From Streptococcus himalayensis (GTDB lineage: Bacteria > Bacillota > Bacilli > Lactobacillales > Streptococcaceae), in contig NZ_CP016953.1 of assembly GCF_001708305.1 (NCBI RefSeq), positions 75,001-139,000 on the forward strand: a stretch of DNA of 64,000 nucleotides. Direction: 5' to 3'. The notes under the pieces are model-generated. The model saw only the letters and a list, made by a program, of their open reading frames with translations, was not told the DNA's origin and did not search any database. Within the stretch, counting starts at the first letter, position 1. The number at the start of each line of letters is the position of its first letter. A program made the translations under genes and the position numbers. This document shows, in pieces, positions 28,307 through 38,617 of the stretch.

Positions 28307-29521
28307 TTATCTAGCATATTGACGCAAGAAACGCGTCATCTTTTCCTGAATTTGTGCTAATTCGTCAACCCGAGGCAAATAAACGATACGGAAGTGGTCT
28401 GGCTCTTTCCAGTTAAATCCACGTCCATGTACCAAGAGAACCTTCTCCTGCTTTAAAAACTCCAAGACAAATTGCTCATCATCGTCAATCCGATACATGG
28501 TCCGATCAATCTTTGGAAAGACATAAAGACCAGCCTTAGGCTTCACAGTTGACAAGCCCGGAATCTCATTGATAGCCTTGGTGATAAATTCCCGTTGTTC
28601 ATAGAGGCGCCCTCCTGGAATCAAGAGCTCATCCACCGATTGGTAGCCTCCAAGGGAGGTCTGCACTACTTGTTGAGACAAGACATTCGAGCATAGACGC
28701 ATATTGGAAAGCATGTTCAAGCCTTCAATATAGCCCTTAACATGGTGTTTTGGACCAGACAAGACCATCCAACCCACACGGAAACCACAAATCCGATGCG
28801 ATTTTGACAAGCCATTCATCGTCACACAGAATAAATCAGGTGCTAAACTAGCGATAGGAATATGGACTTCGCCATCAAAAACCATGCGATCATAAATCTC
28901 ATCTGAGAAAATAATCAAGTCATTTACCCGTGCGATTTCCACGATTTCTTCCAACACTTCCTTAGGATACAAGGCACCCGTTGGATTGTTAGGGTTGATA
29001 AGGACAATCGCTTTAGTGTTTGACGTGATTTTGGACTTGATATCTGCCATATCTGGATACCAATCCGCCCCTTCATCACAGACATAATGCACCGCATTTC
29101 CCCCAGCGAGGCTGACAGCTGCTGTCCACAGCGGATAGTCAGGCATGGGCACCAAGACCTCATCCCCATCATCTAGCAGACCTTGCATGGACATAACAAT
29201 CAATTCACTGACACCATTGCCTAGATAAATATCATCAATATCCACATTTGGAATCTTCTTGAGCTGGCAATACTGCATAATTGCCTTTCGAGCTGAGAAA
29301 ATCCCCTTGGAATCTGAATAGCCCTCACTGTCTCTAGCATTCATAATCAAATCATGAATAACCTCATCCGGTGCAGTAAAGCCAAATTCAGCTGGATTTC
29401 CTGTATTTAAACGAAGAATTTTCTCTCCATTTGCCCGCATCCGCATCGCTTCTTCTAATACTGGACCACGAATATCATAGGCAACATGTTCTAATTTACT
29501 AGATTTATCGAATTGTTTCAT
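28307..29521 (-). CDS. Class I/II PLP aminotransferase (AlaT-like)
   Basis: A 404-aa fold-type I aminotransferase. Motifs: LRLNTGNPAEFGF at the substrate pocket, VLINPNNPTGALYPKEVLEE, FSDEIYDRMVFDG, and the PLP-binding lysine in TMNGLSKSHRICGFRVGWM. Length and motifs fit the AlaT/alanine-synthesising group, which transfers amino groups between alanine, glutamate and valine. Substrate specificity is inferred. Confidence 0.88.
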   Translation of the reverse strand: MKQFDKSSKLEHVAYDIRGPVLEEAMRMRANGEKILRLNTGNPAEFGFTAPDEVIHDLIMNARDSEGYSDSKGIFSARKAIMQYCQLKKIPNVDIDDIYLGNGVSELIVMSMQGLLDDGDEVLVPMPDYPLWTAAVSLAGGNAVHYVCDEGADWYPDMADIKSKITSNTKAIVLINPNNPTGALYPKEVLEEIVEIARVNDLIIFSDEIYDRMVFDGEVHIPIASLAPDLFCVTMNGLSKSHRICGFRVGWMVLSGPKHHVKGYIEGLNMLSNMRLCSNVLSQQVVQTSLGGYQSVDELLIPGGRLYEQREFITKAINEIPGLSTVKPKAGLYVFPKIDRTMYRIDDDEQFVLEFLKQEKVLLVHGRGFNWKEPDHFRIVYLPRVDELAQIQEKMTRFLRQYAR

Positions 29522-29611
29522 CTTTGAACCTCATTTCATCATCATCTTTTCATTATACCGCAAATTGCCTTAAATTTCTAAAAAAAGTAGTTGTAAAACA
29601 AATGAAAACCC

Positions 29612-29640
29612 TTTACTTTTTTCATGGAAAGGATTACAAT
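29612..29640 (+). promoter_or_regulatory. Promoter of the universal stress protein gene
   Basis: TTTACT (29612-29617), a 17-bp spacer, and TACAAT (29635-29640), 29 bp before the ATG. Confidence 0.6.
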
Positions 29641-29669
29641 AAAGATAGAAAAAGAATGGAGGTATTCCG

Positions 29670-30122
29670 ATGATTCAAAAGTATGAAAATATCATGGTAG
29701 CCGTCGATGGTTCACGCGAAGCAGATTTAGCTTTTGTAAAAGGAATCAATTCCGCCCTACGAAACCAGGCTCGGCTAACCATTGCCCATGTCATTGATAC
29801 CCGCGCCCTCCAAAGCGTTTCTACCTTTGATGCCGAGGTTTATGAAGAGCTGCAGGCAGAAGCTAAGAAATTGATGGCAAACTATGAAGAAAAGGCTAGA
29901 GCTGCCGGCCTCAGTGACATCGTGACGATTATCGAAATGGGCAATCCCAAAACCCTTCTTGCCACGGACATCCCAGATGCCAATGGGGTTGATTTGATTT
30001 TAGTCGGTGCAACAGGCCTCACCGCCTTTGAACGCCTCCTTATCGGCTCCTCATCTGAGTATATCCTTCGTCATACCAAGGTTGACCTTTTAGTCGTTCG
30101 TGACAAGGATAAAACAATGTAA
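29670..30122 (+). CDS. Universal stress protein (UspA family)
   Basis: A 150-aa UspA-fold protein: YENIMVAVDGSREADLAF at the N-terminus and the ATP-binding loop GATGLTAFERLLIGSSSEYI near the C-terminus (G-2x-G-9x-G-S pattern), so it probably binds ATP. Role in stress survival is inferred from the family. A GGAGG ribosome site precedes the ATG. The gene is a single-gene unit with its own promoter and terminator. Confidence 0.93.
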   Translation: MIQKYENIMVAVDGSREADLAFVKGINSALRNQARLTIAHVIDTRALQSVSTFDAEVYEELQAEAKKLMANYEEKARAAGLSDIVTIIEMGNPKTLLATDIPDANGVDLILVGATGLTAFERLLIGSSSEYILRHTKVDLLVVRDKDKTM

Positions 30123-30139
30123 AACAAGCTTTCTCCCAA

Positions 30140-30169
30140 ATCCGCTACCTCTTGGTGGCGGATATTTTT
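30140..30169 (+). terminator. Terminator after the universal stress gene
   Basis: ATCCGCTACC TCTT GGTGGCGGAT hairpin followed by ATTTTTG, 18 bp after the stop codon. Confidence 0.85.
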
Positions 30170-30216
30170 GGCAAAATTATCAAAAAATGACAAAAGAAAT
30201 TCTTATAAACTCTTCT

Positions 30217-31257
30217 ATTTGTCAAATTAAGTTAGACACTTTAAAATAACTCAGAAAAACTTGTAGAGGAGTTTGATAGTTTAATGACTTACGAGGAATG
30301 TTGTTTCTGTTATCAGCTATCGCTGATAACACTTCTTGGGAAATCTCATTGAAGTCTGTCTGCTTCGGAAGTCCGTGTCTTCGTAGTAGGCCATTTGAGT
30401 GTTCATTGAGTCCACGTTGACCAGGACAGCCAGGGTCCGAAAAGAAAATGTCGATATCATACTCATTTGACAATGACTTCCAATTTGAGAACTCTTTCCC
30501 ACAATCAAAGGTCATCGACTTGAACAGGTTCTTTGGAAATTTCGTTAACCAATCCCTTAGTGACTGTTCGATATCTTGGGCTTTTCGTCCATTTGTTTGA
30601 AGCGCTATAATCACTTTTGATTGTCTTTCAACCAAGGTAATCGCAGCACTCTTACTATCCTTGCCAACGATTGTATCCCCTTCAAAGTGACCAAACTCCC
30701 TATCAAATGTTGGATAGCGTTCAGCCCGTTCACGAATGTCTCTACGAAATGCTTGTTTACCGCGCATTTCCTTCTTCCCATTGGGCTTTCGTTTCCCCTT
30801 CCATGGGAGATTTTCTTTTTTGAACACACCGCGATCGGCTAAACGATAGAGTGTTCTCATAGAGCAAGAAACTTTGTTTGGATACGTCCCTTTGATAACG
30901 TCTAAACTCCAGTCTTTTTCCAAATGAGATTGAATGAAGTCGGTTTCTTCCTTCGATAGCTGTGTGTTATACCTACCGCAGCGCTTCTTGTTCGCTTTAT
31001 AATGCTCGTAGTAGTCATAAGCTGAATATCCTTGTTCAAGGTAAGCAACTACATTATAAATCGTTTGACGGGCTCGACCGAGGGATTTAGCAATAGCGGA
31101 GATTTTCTTTCCTTCTTGATGATACGCCTCTATCATTACGAGCTCATTTGTGGTAAGATGAGTATAGGTCATCTATGTTCGGTCCTTTCAGAAAAATGTG
31201 GTAGTTTATCTGAGCTTAACATAAATGGCTTTTTTTGTCTAACTTAATTTTACAAAT
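30217..31257 (-). mobile_element. IS30-family insertion sequence
   Basis: An element of about 1.04 kb bounded by inverted ends ATTTGTCAAATTAAGTTAGA (left) and ATTTGTAAAATTAAGTTAGA (complement of right), 19 of 20 matching. I could not define a clear short target duplication. It carries a single transposase gene. Confidence 0.9.
30222..31172 (-). CDS. IS30-family transposase
   Basis: A 316-aa, apparently intact transposase. The N-terminal HTH region is TTNELVMIEAYHQEGKKISA. The DDE domain shows FGHFEGDTIVGKDSKSA (first Asp), MTFDCGKEFSNW (second Asp) and RGLNEHSNGLLRRHGLPK (catalytic Glu). The stop codon lies inside the terminal repeat. Confidence 0.95.
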   Translation of the reverse strand: MTYTHLTTNELVMIEAYHQEGKKISAIAKSLGRARQTIYNVVAYLEQGYSAYDYYEHYKANKKRCGRYNTQLSKEETDFIQSHLEKDWSLDVIKGTYPNKVSCSMRTLYRLADRGVFKKENLPWKGKRKPNGKKEMRGKQAFRRDIRERAERYPTFDREFGHFEGDTIVGKDSKSAAITLVERQSKVIIALQTNGRKAQDIEQSLRDWLTKFPKNLFKSMTFDCGKEFSNWKSLSNEYDIDIFFSDPGCPGQRGLNEHSNGLLRRHGLPKQTDFNEISQEVLSAIADNRNNIPRKSLNYQTPLQVFLSYFKVSNLI

Positions 31258-31302
31258 TGGGCTCATAAAAATAAAAGTATATTGAAAAGTGTCACAATTT
31301 GG

Positions 31303-31470
31303 CAATACTTTTTTTAGCTGTTTTTTAATATAAGCTCAGATTTTTTCGATAGAATTGTACTCAGGTGAATAGCACAGGAGAGATAAAAGTTCACTACACA
31401 TCGGACTTCTATCCCGCTACCTAACATTATCCAGCATGATGATTAATGGCGTATCTAACGTCGTACTCAT
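31303..31470 (-). pseudogene. IS630-family transposase remnant
   Basis: The minus strand reads TPLIIMLDNVR, stop, RDRSPMCSELLSLLCYSPEY, then NSIEKI, stop, AYIKKQLKKVL. The pattern is IS630-like: a catalytic Asp in M-D/L-D-N and the YSPEYNSIEK block. Stop codons and the loss of the rest of the gene make it a relic, different in sequence from the IS630 at 21 kb. Confidence 0.65.
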
Positions 31471-31660
31471 GCAATTTCAAAGATATCCATTTGAGCTATA
31501 CTTATTTATTTTTGCTATAAAATGAAATAGACTAAGTAAGTCAAACAGGATGATTTTTCAGCAGATGAACAGGATACTCATAAAAATTAGGCGTTTACGT
31601 CCGACCCTTCTAAGAAAGTCGCTAAAACGCTCATTTTGATTTTTGTTGAATATAAAACAC
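31470..31660 (-). repeat. AT-rich interspersed repeat, family 2, inverted copy
   Basis: Read on the minus strand it contains TTTTAGCGACTTTCTTAGAA, CCTGTTTGACTTACTTAGTC, TTCATTTTATAGCAAAAATA and TTTGAAATTGCATGAGTAC, in the same order as the copies at 20208 and 26405. It abuts the IS630 relic. Confidence 0.6.
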
Positions 31661-31699
31661 TGATTTATCCTGCTAAAAAAGAGCAGTGATTTGCTCCTT

Positions 31700-33079
31700 T
31701 CACTGCTCTTGATGTTTTTGATAGGCTTTCATCTGCCGTTCTAATTCTTTTTGAATAGCTGGCTCTGGCGCATACTTTTCTTCCCAATCATCAGGTTTCA
31801 AAATTTTGTGCGTTACAGGGTCAAAATGAGCCTTACCATCTGGAAAGAGCTTCCCCATATTGGCCTGATGCACGATTTCAAAAATTCTCTCTGGATCAAC
31901 TCCCATAAGAACAAACGTTCCATAGGTAAAATACAAGGTATCTATCAAGGCATCAACCTGCCCAACGAGAGAAACTTCAGCTGGGATCTTGGTTTTGACT
32001 TTCTCTGCCGCCTTATCCAGCGCAATATGCAAATGCTGAATCGCCTCTTCAAAAGCTGTCTCCGAAGGACTCGCTGCTCGCAGAAACTCCACCATTTCCT
32101 CTAGTTTAAAATCCGTGCGATGACTAGCTGCTGCTAAATTCCAAGCTCTAGGTTCTTCTTGTGTTGAAGTATCCATAACCTGATGGAATTCCTTGACTTT
32201 ATTAAAATGGGGGTCACTACTGGTAAAGACCTTCTCACGTGCTAAAATTCCGAAATGCTCCAGAGCCTTGTGAATCCCATCTTGACTGTTGCTGGTCGTA
32301 ATGTGTTTGGCAATCTCCTTGACACGATCGGTCCCATTTCCCATAGCAATCGACATGCCCACTCCTGCCAGCATTTCAAGATCATTATCCGAGTCTCCAA
32401 AGGCCATCACCTCATGAATTCCAAATCCGTATTCTTTCCCGACTAGACGAATTCCCTCAAGTTTTGACATACCTTGGTTAATCACATCAGCCGCAAATGG
32501 ACTACTACGGGTAAATTTCAAATCAGGAAATTCTTCCTGAATCCTCTTACTTTCAGATGCTGTTGCAAGGAGTAAGACTTGGTAAATCGGTTCCTGAATC
32601 GACTGATAAAGATCCTCCACTCTCTGTGGAAAAGCCTTACTGATAATATGGTTAAAACCATGATTTACATAACGCGTTAATTTCTTAGGAATCAACCGGC
32701 TCGACCACTGAGGAACCTTGCTCATACCAAAGTTCATAATTTTTGAACCAATAACGCCGTCTTTAGTCCCGAAACAAATTTCCTTGCGGTATTTCTGTGC
32801 TACCTTAATCAATGATCGTAAATTCGCCTTATCAATAGGTTTAGCTGAAATAACCTTGTCTTTTGAGAAAATATATTGACCATTATAGGTTACTGCAAAA
32901 TCCAAGTCTAGTTGCTCCATGAAGGAGGCTACAAAAAAAGGGCCTCGACCTGTCGCAAGACCTACTAAAATGCCCTGCTCTTTTAAACTCTGAATCGCTT
33001 GTTCGGTCGACTTTAAGACGGTCCTATTATCATTGACCAAGGTGCCGTCAATATCAAAAAAGACTGCTTTGATTTCCAT
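31700..33079 (-). CDS. Cof-type HAD hydrolase fused to a MazG-like (PRA-PH) domain
   Basis: A 459-aa protein. Residues 1-275 form a Cof/HAD phosphatase with VFFDIDGTLVNDNR (nucleophile Asp), GLATGRGPF, and MAFGDSDNDLEMLAGVGMSI. Residues ~295-459 resemble the all-alpha NTP-pyrophosphatase/phosphoribosyl-ATP pyrophosphohydrolase superfamily (VKEFHQVMDTSTQEEPRAWN, LVGQVDALIDTLYFTYGTFV, IVHQANMGKLFPDG). A nucleotide-phosphate substrate is inferred. The start at the ATG at 33079 follows GAGGAACC; an upstream in-frame start would overlap the divergent asparaginase promoter region. Confidence 0.85.
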   Translation of the reverse strand: MEIKAVFFDIDGTLVNDNRTVLKSTEQAIQSLKEQGILVGLATGRGPFFVASFMEQLDLDFAVTYNGQYIFSKDKVISAKPIDKANLRSLIKVAQKYRKEICFGTKDGVIGSKIMNFGMSKVPQWSSRLIPKKLTRYVNHGFNHIISKAFPQRVEDLYQSIQEPIYQVLLLATASESKRIQEEFPDLKFTRSSPFAADVINQGMSKLEGIRLVGKEYGFGIHEVMAFGDSDNDLEMLAGVGMSIAMGNGTDRVKEIAKHITTSNSQDGIHKALEHFGILAREKVFTSSDPHFNKVKEFHQVMDTSTQEEPRAWNLAAASHRTDFKLEEMVEFLRAASPSETAFEEAIQHLHIALDKAAEKVKTKIPAEVSLVGQVDALIDTLYFTYGTFVLMGVDPERIFEIVHQANMGKLFPDGKAHFDPVTHKILKPDDWEEKYAPEPAIQKELERQMKAYQKHQEQ

Positions 33080-33146
33080 TGGTTCCTCAACTCTCGTTTT
33101 TGTGATACAATCATTATAGCACAAATCTGAAGAAGGAGTTTATTTG

Positions 33147-34109
33147 ATGACAAAGAAAATACTGGTTTTACATACAGGAGGGACGATTTCCATGCAGGCC
33201 GATGAAGCTGGCCAGGTTACAACCAATAGTGTCAATCCAATGCACCATGTCTCCGTCGGTTTGGAGCATATAGAGGTGACCAGTCTTGATTTTTTCAATC
33301 TTCCCAGTCCTCACATCACTCCCCAGCACATGCTGGCTCTTTACCATAAAATTCGCGACGCTTATCAATCCTTTGACGGAATTGTCATTACCCATGGAAC
33401 TGATACTTTAGAGGAAACAGCTTATTTTCTTGATACCATGGATTTGCCTGATATTCCTGTCGTTCTCACAGGTGCTATGCGGTCATCTAATGAATTAGGA
33501 AGTGACGGTATCTATAATTACTTATCTGCCCTTCGGGTTGCAAGTGATACAAAGACTCATGGAAAGGGAGTTTTAGTGGTCATGAATGATGAAATCCATG
33601 CGGCTAAGTATGTCACTAAAACCCATACTACCAATGTCGGCACCTTCCAAACACCGACGCATGGCCCTCTCGGTTTAATCATGAAACACGAAATTCTCTA
33701 TTTTAAAACAGCAGAGCCACGCGTACGTTTTCAACTGGAAGCTATTTCAGGTTTAGTGCCCATCATTTCTGCCTATGCAGGCATGCAAACGGAATTACTG
33801 GCTATGCTCAATCCAAATCAACTGGACGGCTTAATCATCGAAGCTTTCGGTGCGGGTAACCTCCCCAAGGAGGCTGCAGAAAAAATTGAAGAACTCATCC
33901 AAGCTGGAATTCCCGTAGCCTTGGTCTCTCGCTGTTTCAACGGAATTGCCGAACCTGTTTATGCCTATCCAGGTGGCGGTGTCGCCCTCAAAAAAGCTGG
34001 AGTTCTCTTTGTCAAAGAACTCAATGCTCCCAAGGCACGTCTCAAGCTTCTAATCGCTCTTAACGCAGGTCTAAAAGACAAAGAATTAGCAGAGTATATA
34101 GAAGGATAA
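33147..34109 (+). CDS. ansA: L-asparaginase
   Basis: A 320-aa type I (cytoplasmic) asparaginase with no signal peptide. The two threonine motifs are present: VLHTGGTISM and ITHGTDTLEETAYF. It converts asparagine to aspartate and ammonia. The AAGGAG site at about 33132 supports the ATG at 33147 over a TTG one codon earlier. It is divergent from the HAD-MazG gene. Confidence 0.93.
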   Translation: MTKKILVLHTGGTISMQADEAGQVTTNSVNPMHHVSVGLEHIEVTSLDFFNLPSPHITPQHMLALYHKIRDAYQSFDGIVITHGTDTLEETAYFLDTMDLPDIPVVLTGAMRSSNELGSDGIYNYLSALRVASDTKTHGKGVLVVMNDEIHAAKYVTKTHTTNVGTFQTPTHGPLGLIMKHEILYFKTAEPRVRFQLEAISGLVPIISAYAGMQTELLAMLNPNQLDGLIIEAFGAGNLPKEAAEKIEELIQAGIPVALVSRCFNGIAEPVYAYPGGGVALKKAGVLFVKELNAPKARLKLLIALNAGLKDKELAEYIEG

Positions 34110-34207
34110 TGAAAAAACTAAAAAATAAATTCTAAAAAGCTGAGGCAACACGATTTTGATTTTTGAAATTTTCTATCCTCAAGTCTTAAATTTGATAAAT
34201 TAGAGAT

Positions 34208-34265
34208 AAAAAAAGCGAACAAAGTAGAATTCTGAAGATCAGAAAACTAATTTTGTTCGCTTTTT
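34208..34265. terminator. Bidirectional terminator between ansA and uppP
   Basis: AAAAAGCGAACAAA and TTTTGTTCGCTTTTT arms around a 28-nt loop, in a convergent intergenic region. Confidence 0.8.
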
Positions 34266-34296
34266 ATATTTAGGATTGGACTTTCCCCAACCTGTT

Positions 34297-35142
34297 TTAG
34301 GCGATTACAAATTTATATACTGCATATATCAACAACAGGATTCCCAAGGCAATTCGATATTTTCCAAAGATTGTAAAATCATGTTTTTTGACATAATCCG
34401 TCAAGAACCGAATCACCAATAAACTAATTCCAAATGCGACACCCATGGCCACCAATAGTAGCATTAATTGAGAAAAACCTAAGCTATTACCCTTTAGCAC
34501 AAATTTGAGAATCTTAATGGCACTCGCTCCAAACATGGCTGGAATTCCAAGATAAAAGGTGAACTCCGTCACAACTGAACGACTGGTCCCATTCAAAAGA
34601 CCACCGACAATCGTCGCACCTGAACGGCTCGTACCCGGAAAAAGAGCTAATACTTGGAAAAAACCAATGAAAAGAGCGGTCTTATAGGGTAATTTCCCCA
34701 AGTCTGTAATTTTTGGTTCTACATCTTTATTCCGCTTTTCGAGTACAATAAAGGCTATTCCATAGATAATGAGCATGATAGCAACAGGAACCATATGATG
34801 AAAATGAGCTTCAAACCAATCATCGAGCGGTAAACCAATCACCAGAGCCGGAAGCGTTGCAATAACCACCTTCGCCCATAATTGCCATGTTTTTCGTACC
34901 TCACGTGCTGTTTTTCCACGCTTAAAGGGATTTAACTTGTCAAAATAGATAACTACCACTGCCAAAATCGCCCCTAGCTGGATGACAACGTTAAACATTT
35001 CTATAAAGGCCGGATTGTTGTCCTTATACTTGACAAATTCTTGCACTAAAATCAAATGACCTGTACTTGAAATCGGCAACCATTCCGTAATCCCTTCGAC
35101 AATTCCAAAGAAAATGGACTTTAAAATTTCAATGATAAACAT
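34297..35142 (-). CDS. uppP: Undecaprenyl-diphosphatase UppP (BacA)
   Basis: A 281-aa polytopic membrane enzyme that dephosphorylates undecaprenyl diphosphate, recycling the lipid carrier for cell-wall synthesis; the family confers bacitracin tolerance. Both active-site regions are visible: [20 protein letters not shown] and [15 protein letters not shown]. It is transcribed alone after the DUF896 gene's terminator. Confidence 0.96.
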   Translation of the reverse strand: MFIIEILKSIFFGIVEGITEWLPISSTGHLILVQEFVKYKDNNPAFIEMFNVVIQLGAILAVVVIYFDKLNPFKRGKTAREVRKTWQLWAKVVIATLPALVIGLPLDDWFEAHFHHMVPVAIMLIIYGIAFIVLEKRNKDVEPKITDLGKLPYKTALFIGFFQVLALFPGTSRSGATIVGGLLNGTSRSVVTEFTFYLGIPAMFGASAIKILKFVLKGNSLGFSQLMLLLVAMGVAFGISLLVIRFLTDYVKKHDFTIFGKYRIALGILLLIYAVYKFVIA

Positions 35143-35198
35143 AAGAATCTCCTAAATCGTTCTGTTTCTATTATAGCACAAATGAGGTGCAAACAAGC

Positions 35199-35230
35199 AA
35201 AAAGGGTAGAGATTTTTCTCTACCTTTTTT
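35199..35230 (-). terminator. Terminator of the glyQS-DUF896 operon
   Basis: AAAAAGGGTAGAGA and TCTCTACCTTTTTT arms with a short loop, 12 bp after the DUF896 stop. Confidence 0.85.
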
Positions 35231-35241
35231 AATAATTCAGT

Positions 35242-35499
35242 CTATGAATGGGGATCATCTAGGCTTCTGCCATGCAGTCCTTTTTCGCGTTGGACTTGTT
35301 TGAGTTTTTCTGGAGTTATATCGTTGCCTGCTTCATCGACAATTTTGATGCCTTCAAGATGGGCCCGAACACTACGACGATAACCTTCGATATACTCTTC
35401 TCGGAGGGCTGCTTGTTCTTTTACTTCCTCTTCTGTCAAGCCTGTTTCTTTTTTCTTTCTGGCCAATTCATTGATGCGATCAATTTTTGCTTGTTCCAT
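35242..35499 (-). CDS. DUF896 (UPF0291) family protein
   Basis: An 85-aa soluble protein with the family's charged helical hairpin ([20 protein letters not shown], followed by [20 protein letters not shown]) and a conserved end ([12 protein letters not shown]). YnzC of Bacillus belongs to the same family; function is unknown. It lies 8 bp after glyS and shares its terminator, so it is in the glyQS operon. Confidence 0.9.
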   Translation of the reverse strand: MEQAKIDRINELARKKKETGLTEEEVKEQAALREEYIEGYRRSVRAHLEGIKIVDEAGNDITPEKLKQVQREKGLHGRSLDDPHS

Positions 35500-35507
35500 T
35501 TTTTCTC

Positions 35508-37547
35508 CTACTTGGTATTGATTTGGTTAAATTGCGCAACTTTCTGTGCTTTTTGAGTTAGGGTTGCAAGCAAGGCCAAGCGATTATTTTTCACAGCATC
35601 ATCGTCTACCATGACCATGGTATTGTCAAAGAAAGCGTCAATCAGAGGCTGAAGTCCAAAGAATTGTTGGATATTTCCTGCCAAATCTTGGGTGCAGGTA
35701 AGTCCTGCCACTGCATCTGCTAGGGCTGTTTCTGCTTCATTTTCAAAGAGACTGCTATCCACTGCAACATCTGATGCTGCTTTTTCTGCCAAATTAAAGA
35801 CACGAGAAAGACTTTCAACGGCTGATTTAAAAGTAGCTGTTTTCGCCTGTTCTGCCAAGATACGAGCTGTTTCAACCATATCGCTGACCACAAAGTTTGT
35901 GCTATTTAAGACTGCTGTCACAATATCTTTCGGAACGCTCTTATCGATCATTTTCTCTACACGAGCACGGAAGAATTCAAGAACCTCTGCCTGATGTTCA
36001 TAAGCAAGGCTATCATGCTCTAGGGCATAAAGTTTTTCAACCAATTCATCGATTGCAATCGTCCAGCCAAAGGCTTCCAAAATCCGCACCACACCTTGGG
36101 TTGCACGACGAAGGGCATAGGGGTCGTTTGAACCACTTGGAATAAGACCAACTGAGAAGAAAGACAAGATTGTATCCAGTTTATCAGCAAGCGCTAATAC
36201 CGCACCGACCTTGGTTTCAGGAAGAGCACCTTCTGCACTATTTGGCAAGTAATGTTCCCGAATAGCGGCTGCAACGGCTGGGGTTTCGCCTGCAAGAAGT
36301 GCGTATTTCTCCCCCATAATCCCTTGTAATTCGTCAAATTCGCCAACCATGCCTGTCAATAGGTCAAATTTGTAGATGGCAGCTGCACGCGCAAGATCTG
36401 TTTTTTCTTCCTCAGAAAGTCCTGCTTGATCTGCTAAAAGGTTACTAATGGCAGCTGTACGTGCCATGTGTTCATACAATGAGCCAATTTTTTCATGGAA
36501 GGTCACAGCTTTTAAGCGTTCCACAAGGTCCGCAATCTGTAATTTCTGGTCTTCCCGCCAGAAGAATTCACCGTCTTCCAAACGTGCTACCAAGACTTTC
36601 TCATTTCCCTTAATGACATTGGCAAGAAATTCCGCATTTCCGTTACGAACAGAGATAAAGTTCGGCAAGAGTTTACCGTCCCTGTCTCGGACAACAAAGT
36701 AACGTTGGTGATTTTTCATGGAAGTCACCAAGACTTCTTCTGGAACATCCAGATACTTAGCATCAAAAGCTCCCATAAAAGCAGTTGGGTATTCGACCAA
36801 GTTCAAGACTTCGTTCAGTAACTCTTGATCAATTTCAACGACTACGTTTTGTGCCGTTTCAATCGCCTTGATTTGCTCCACAATCATTCTCTCACGCTCT
36901 GCGCTGTCTGTAATCACAAATTCCTTACGTAAGTCGTCTTCATAACTATCTGCTGTCGCAATTTCCGTTTCCTGTCCGAGGAAACGATGACCACGACTGA
37001 CACGACCTGATGGAATATCAAGGAAATTCATCTCAAGTGCTTCATCGTCCAAGAGAACTGTCAAGGTATGAACCGGACGGATATAATCAAATGTATTTGA
37101 AGCCCAGTGCATGCTGACTGGGAAAGTCATCGAAGCAAGAACGTCTGGAATGCCTGCTAAAACTTCCTTAGCTGTCTTTCCTGTCTCATGCTTGGTCACA
37201 TAGACATACTCTTCCCCCTTGATTTCACGGAAGGTAATATCAGCTGTTGTCAACCCTTTACCACGGACGAATCCTTCTGCAGCCTTGGTAAAATGACCAT
37301 CCGCATCTAAGGCAATCTTCTTACTTGGCCCTTTAAAATCCTCTGTCAAATCTTCCTGCTGGTCTGCCAAATCACGCACACGCACTGCTAAACGACGAGG
37401 TGTCGAAAACATCTGGATTTCTTCAAAAGCCAAACGATTATCTGTTAAAAATTGCGCCATTTTGTTCTTCAATTGAACCATAGCAGGCATTACAATATAA
37501 GCTGGAATCTCTTCTAAACCAAGTTCTACCAGTAAATTTTTCGTCAT
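35508..37547 (-). CDS. glyS: Glycyl-tRNA synthetase beta subunit
   Basis: A 679-aa beta subunit of the alpha2-beta2 glycyl-tRNA synthetase, responsible for tRNA recognition. Typical segments: [20 protein letters not shown] at the N-terminus, [40 protein letters not shown] (HD-like domain), and a C-terminal anticodon-binding helical domain. It starts one base after the glyQ stop codon. Confidence 0.97.
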   Translation of the reverse strand: MTKNLLVELGLEEIPAYIVMPAMVQLKNKMAQFLTDNRLAFEEIQMFSTPRRLAVRVRDLADQQEDLTEDFKGPSKKIALDADGHFTKAAEGFVRGKGLTTADITFREIKGEEYVYVTKHETGKTAKEVLAGIPDVLASMTFPVSMHWASNTFDYIRPVHTLTVLLDDEALEMNFLDIPSGRVSRGHRFLGQETEIATADSYEDDLRKEFVITDSAERERMIVEQIKAIETAQNVVVEIDQELLNEVLNLVEYPTAFMGAFDAKYLDVPEEVLVTSMKNHQRYFVVRDRDGKLLPNFISVRNGNAEFLANVIKGNEKVLVARLEDGEFFWREDQKLQIADLVERLKAVTFHEKIGSLYEHMARTAAISNLLADQAGLSEEEKTDLARAAAIYKFDLLTGMVGEFDELQGIMGEKYALLAGETPAVAAAIREHYLPNSAEGALPETKVGAVLALADKLDTILSFFSVGLIPSGSNDPYALRRATQGVVRILEAFGWTIAIDELVEKLYALEHDSLAYEHQAEVLEFFRARVEKMIDKSVPKDIVTAVLNSTNFVVSDMVETARILAEQAKTATFKSAVESLSRVFNLAEKAASDVAVDSSLFENEAETALADAVAGLTCTQDLAGNIQQFFGLQPLIDAFFDNTMVMVDDDAVKNNRLALLATLTQKAQKVAQFNQINTK

Positions 37548-37548
37548 C

Positions 37549-38466
37549 TTATTCTGCCTCCTTCTCTAATAATTGCACTCTTGTTGCCTCATCCAACAGT
37601 GGATAACCAAGGCGTTTTCTTTCTGCTACAAAGGTCTTTGCAACGACGCGCGCCAAATTTCGAATACGTGCAATGTAGCCTGCTCGCTCTGTTACTGAAA
37701 CTGCACCGCGGGCATCCAGTAGGTTAAAGGTATGCGAACATTTCAACACATAGTCAAAGGCCGGGTGAACCAAATGCTCATCCAAACAACGTTTTGCTTC
37801 GATTTCAAATTTCTCAAAGTTGCTGAGCAATAAATCTTGGTCACTGATTTCAAAGCTGTATTTTGAATGCTCATATTCTGGCTGAAGGAAAATCTCACCG
37901 TATTTCACTCCGTCTGCCCACTCAATGTCATAGACTGAATCAACTTCTTGGATATAAGAAGCCAAACGTTCCAAACCATAGGTTACCTCAGCTGTAACTG
38001 GACCTGTCGCTAGACCTCCAACCTGTTGGAAATAGGTAAATTGTGTGATTTCCATTCCATCAAGCCAAACTTCCCATCCCAAACCAGCTGAACCAGTCGA
38101 AGGATTTTCCCAGTTGTCTTCTACAAAGCGAATATCATGTTCCAACGGATTGATACCAAGGCGTTCTAGTGATTCCAAATACAATTCTTGAATATTGCTT
38201 GGACTTGGTTTCATGACCACTTGGAATTGGTGGTGCTGATAGAGACGGTTTGGATTTTCTCCGTAACGACCGTCTGCTGGACGACGACTTGGCTCAACAT
38301 AGGCTGCATTCCAAGGTTCAGGACCAATAGCACGCAAGAAGGTATAGGGACTCATCGTTCCCGCTCCTTTTTCTGTGTCATAGGCCTGCATCAACATACA
38401 GCCCTGCTCATTCCAAAATTGTTGCAAGGTCAGAATAATTTCTTGAAAGGTTAATTTTTTAGACAT
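37549..38466 (-). CDS. glyQ: Glycyl-tRNA synthetase alpha subunit
   Basis: A 305-aa catalytic alpha subunit (class II). Segments: [60 protein letters not shown], and the glycine pocket [20 protein letters not shown]. The ribosome site is AGAGAGAAACC. A glycine T-box leader lies about 900 bp upstream with repeats between, and a decayed copy of this gene's first codons sits at 38622. Confidence 0.97.
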   Translation of the reverse strand: MSKKLTFQEIILTLQQFWNEQGCMLMQAYDTEKGAGTMSPYTFLRAIGPEPWNAAYVEPSRRPADGRYGENPNRLYQHHQFQVVMKPSPSNIQELYLESLERLGINPLEHDIRFVEDNWENPSTGSAGLGWEVWLDGMEITQFTYFQQVGGLATGPVTAEVTYGLERLASYIQEVDSVYDIEWADGVKYGEIFLQPEYEHSKYSFEISDQDLLLSNFEKFEIEAKRCLDEHLVHPAFDYVLKCSHTFNLLDARGAVSVTERAGYIARIRNLARVVAKTFVAERKRLGYPLLDEATRVQLLEKEAE

Positions 38467-38617
38467 TGGTTTCTCTCTTTCTTAATGGTTATCATTTGCG
38501 ACGTTTTCCTTTAAAAACAATCATCTTTATGAAAGGAAAACAAGTGCATAGTCTAGGCAATTCGCCATGGCGATTGCCGTTAGTTGCTCAAACCTTTAAG
38601 TTTGTTAGCAACGTTGG

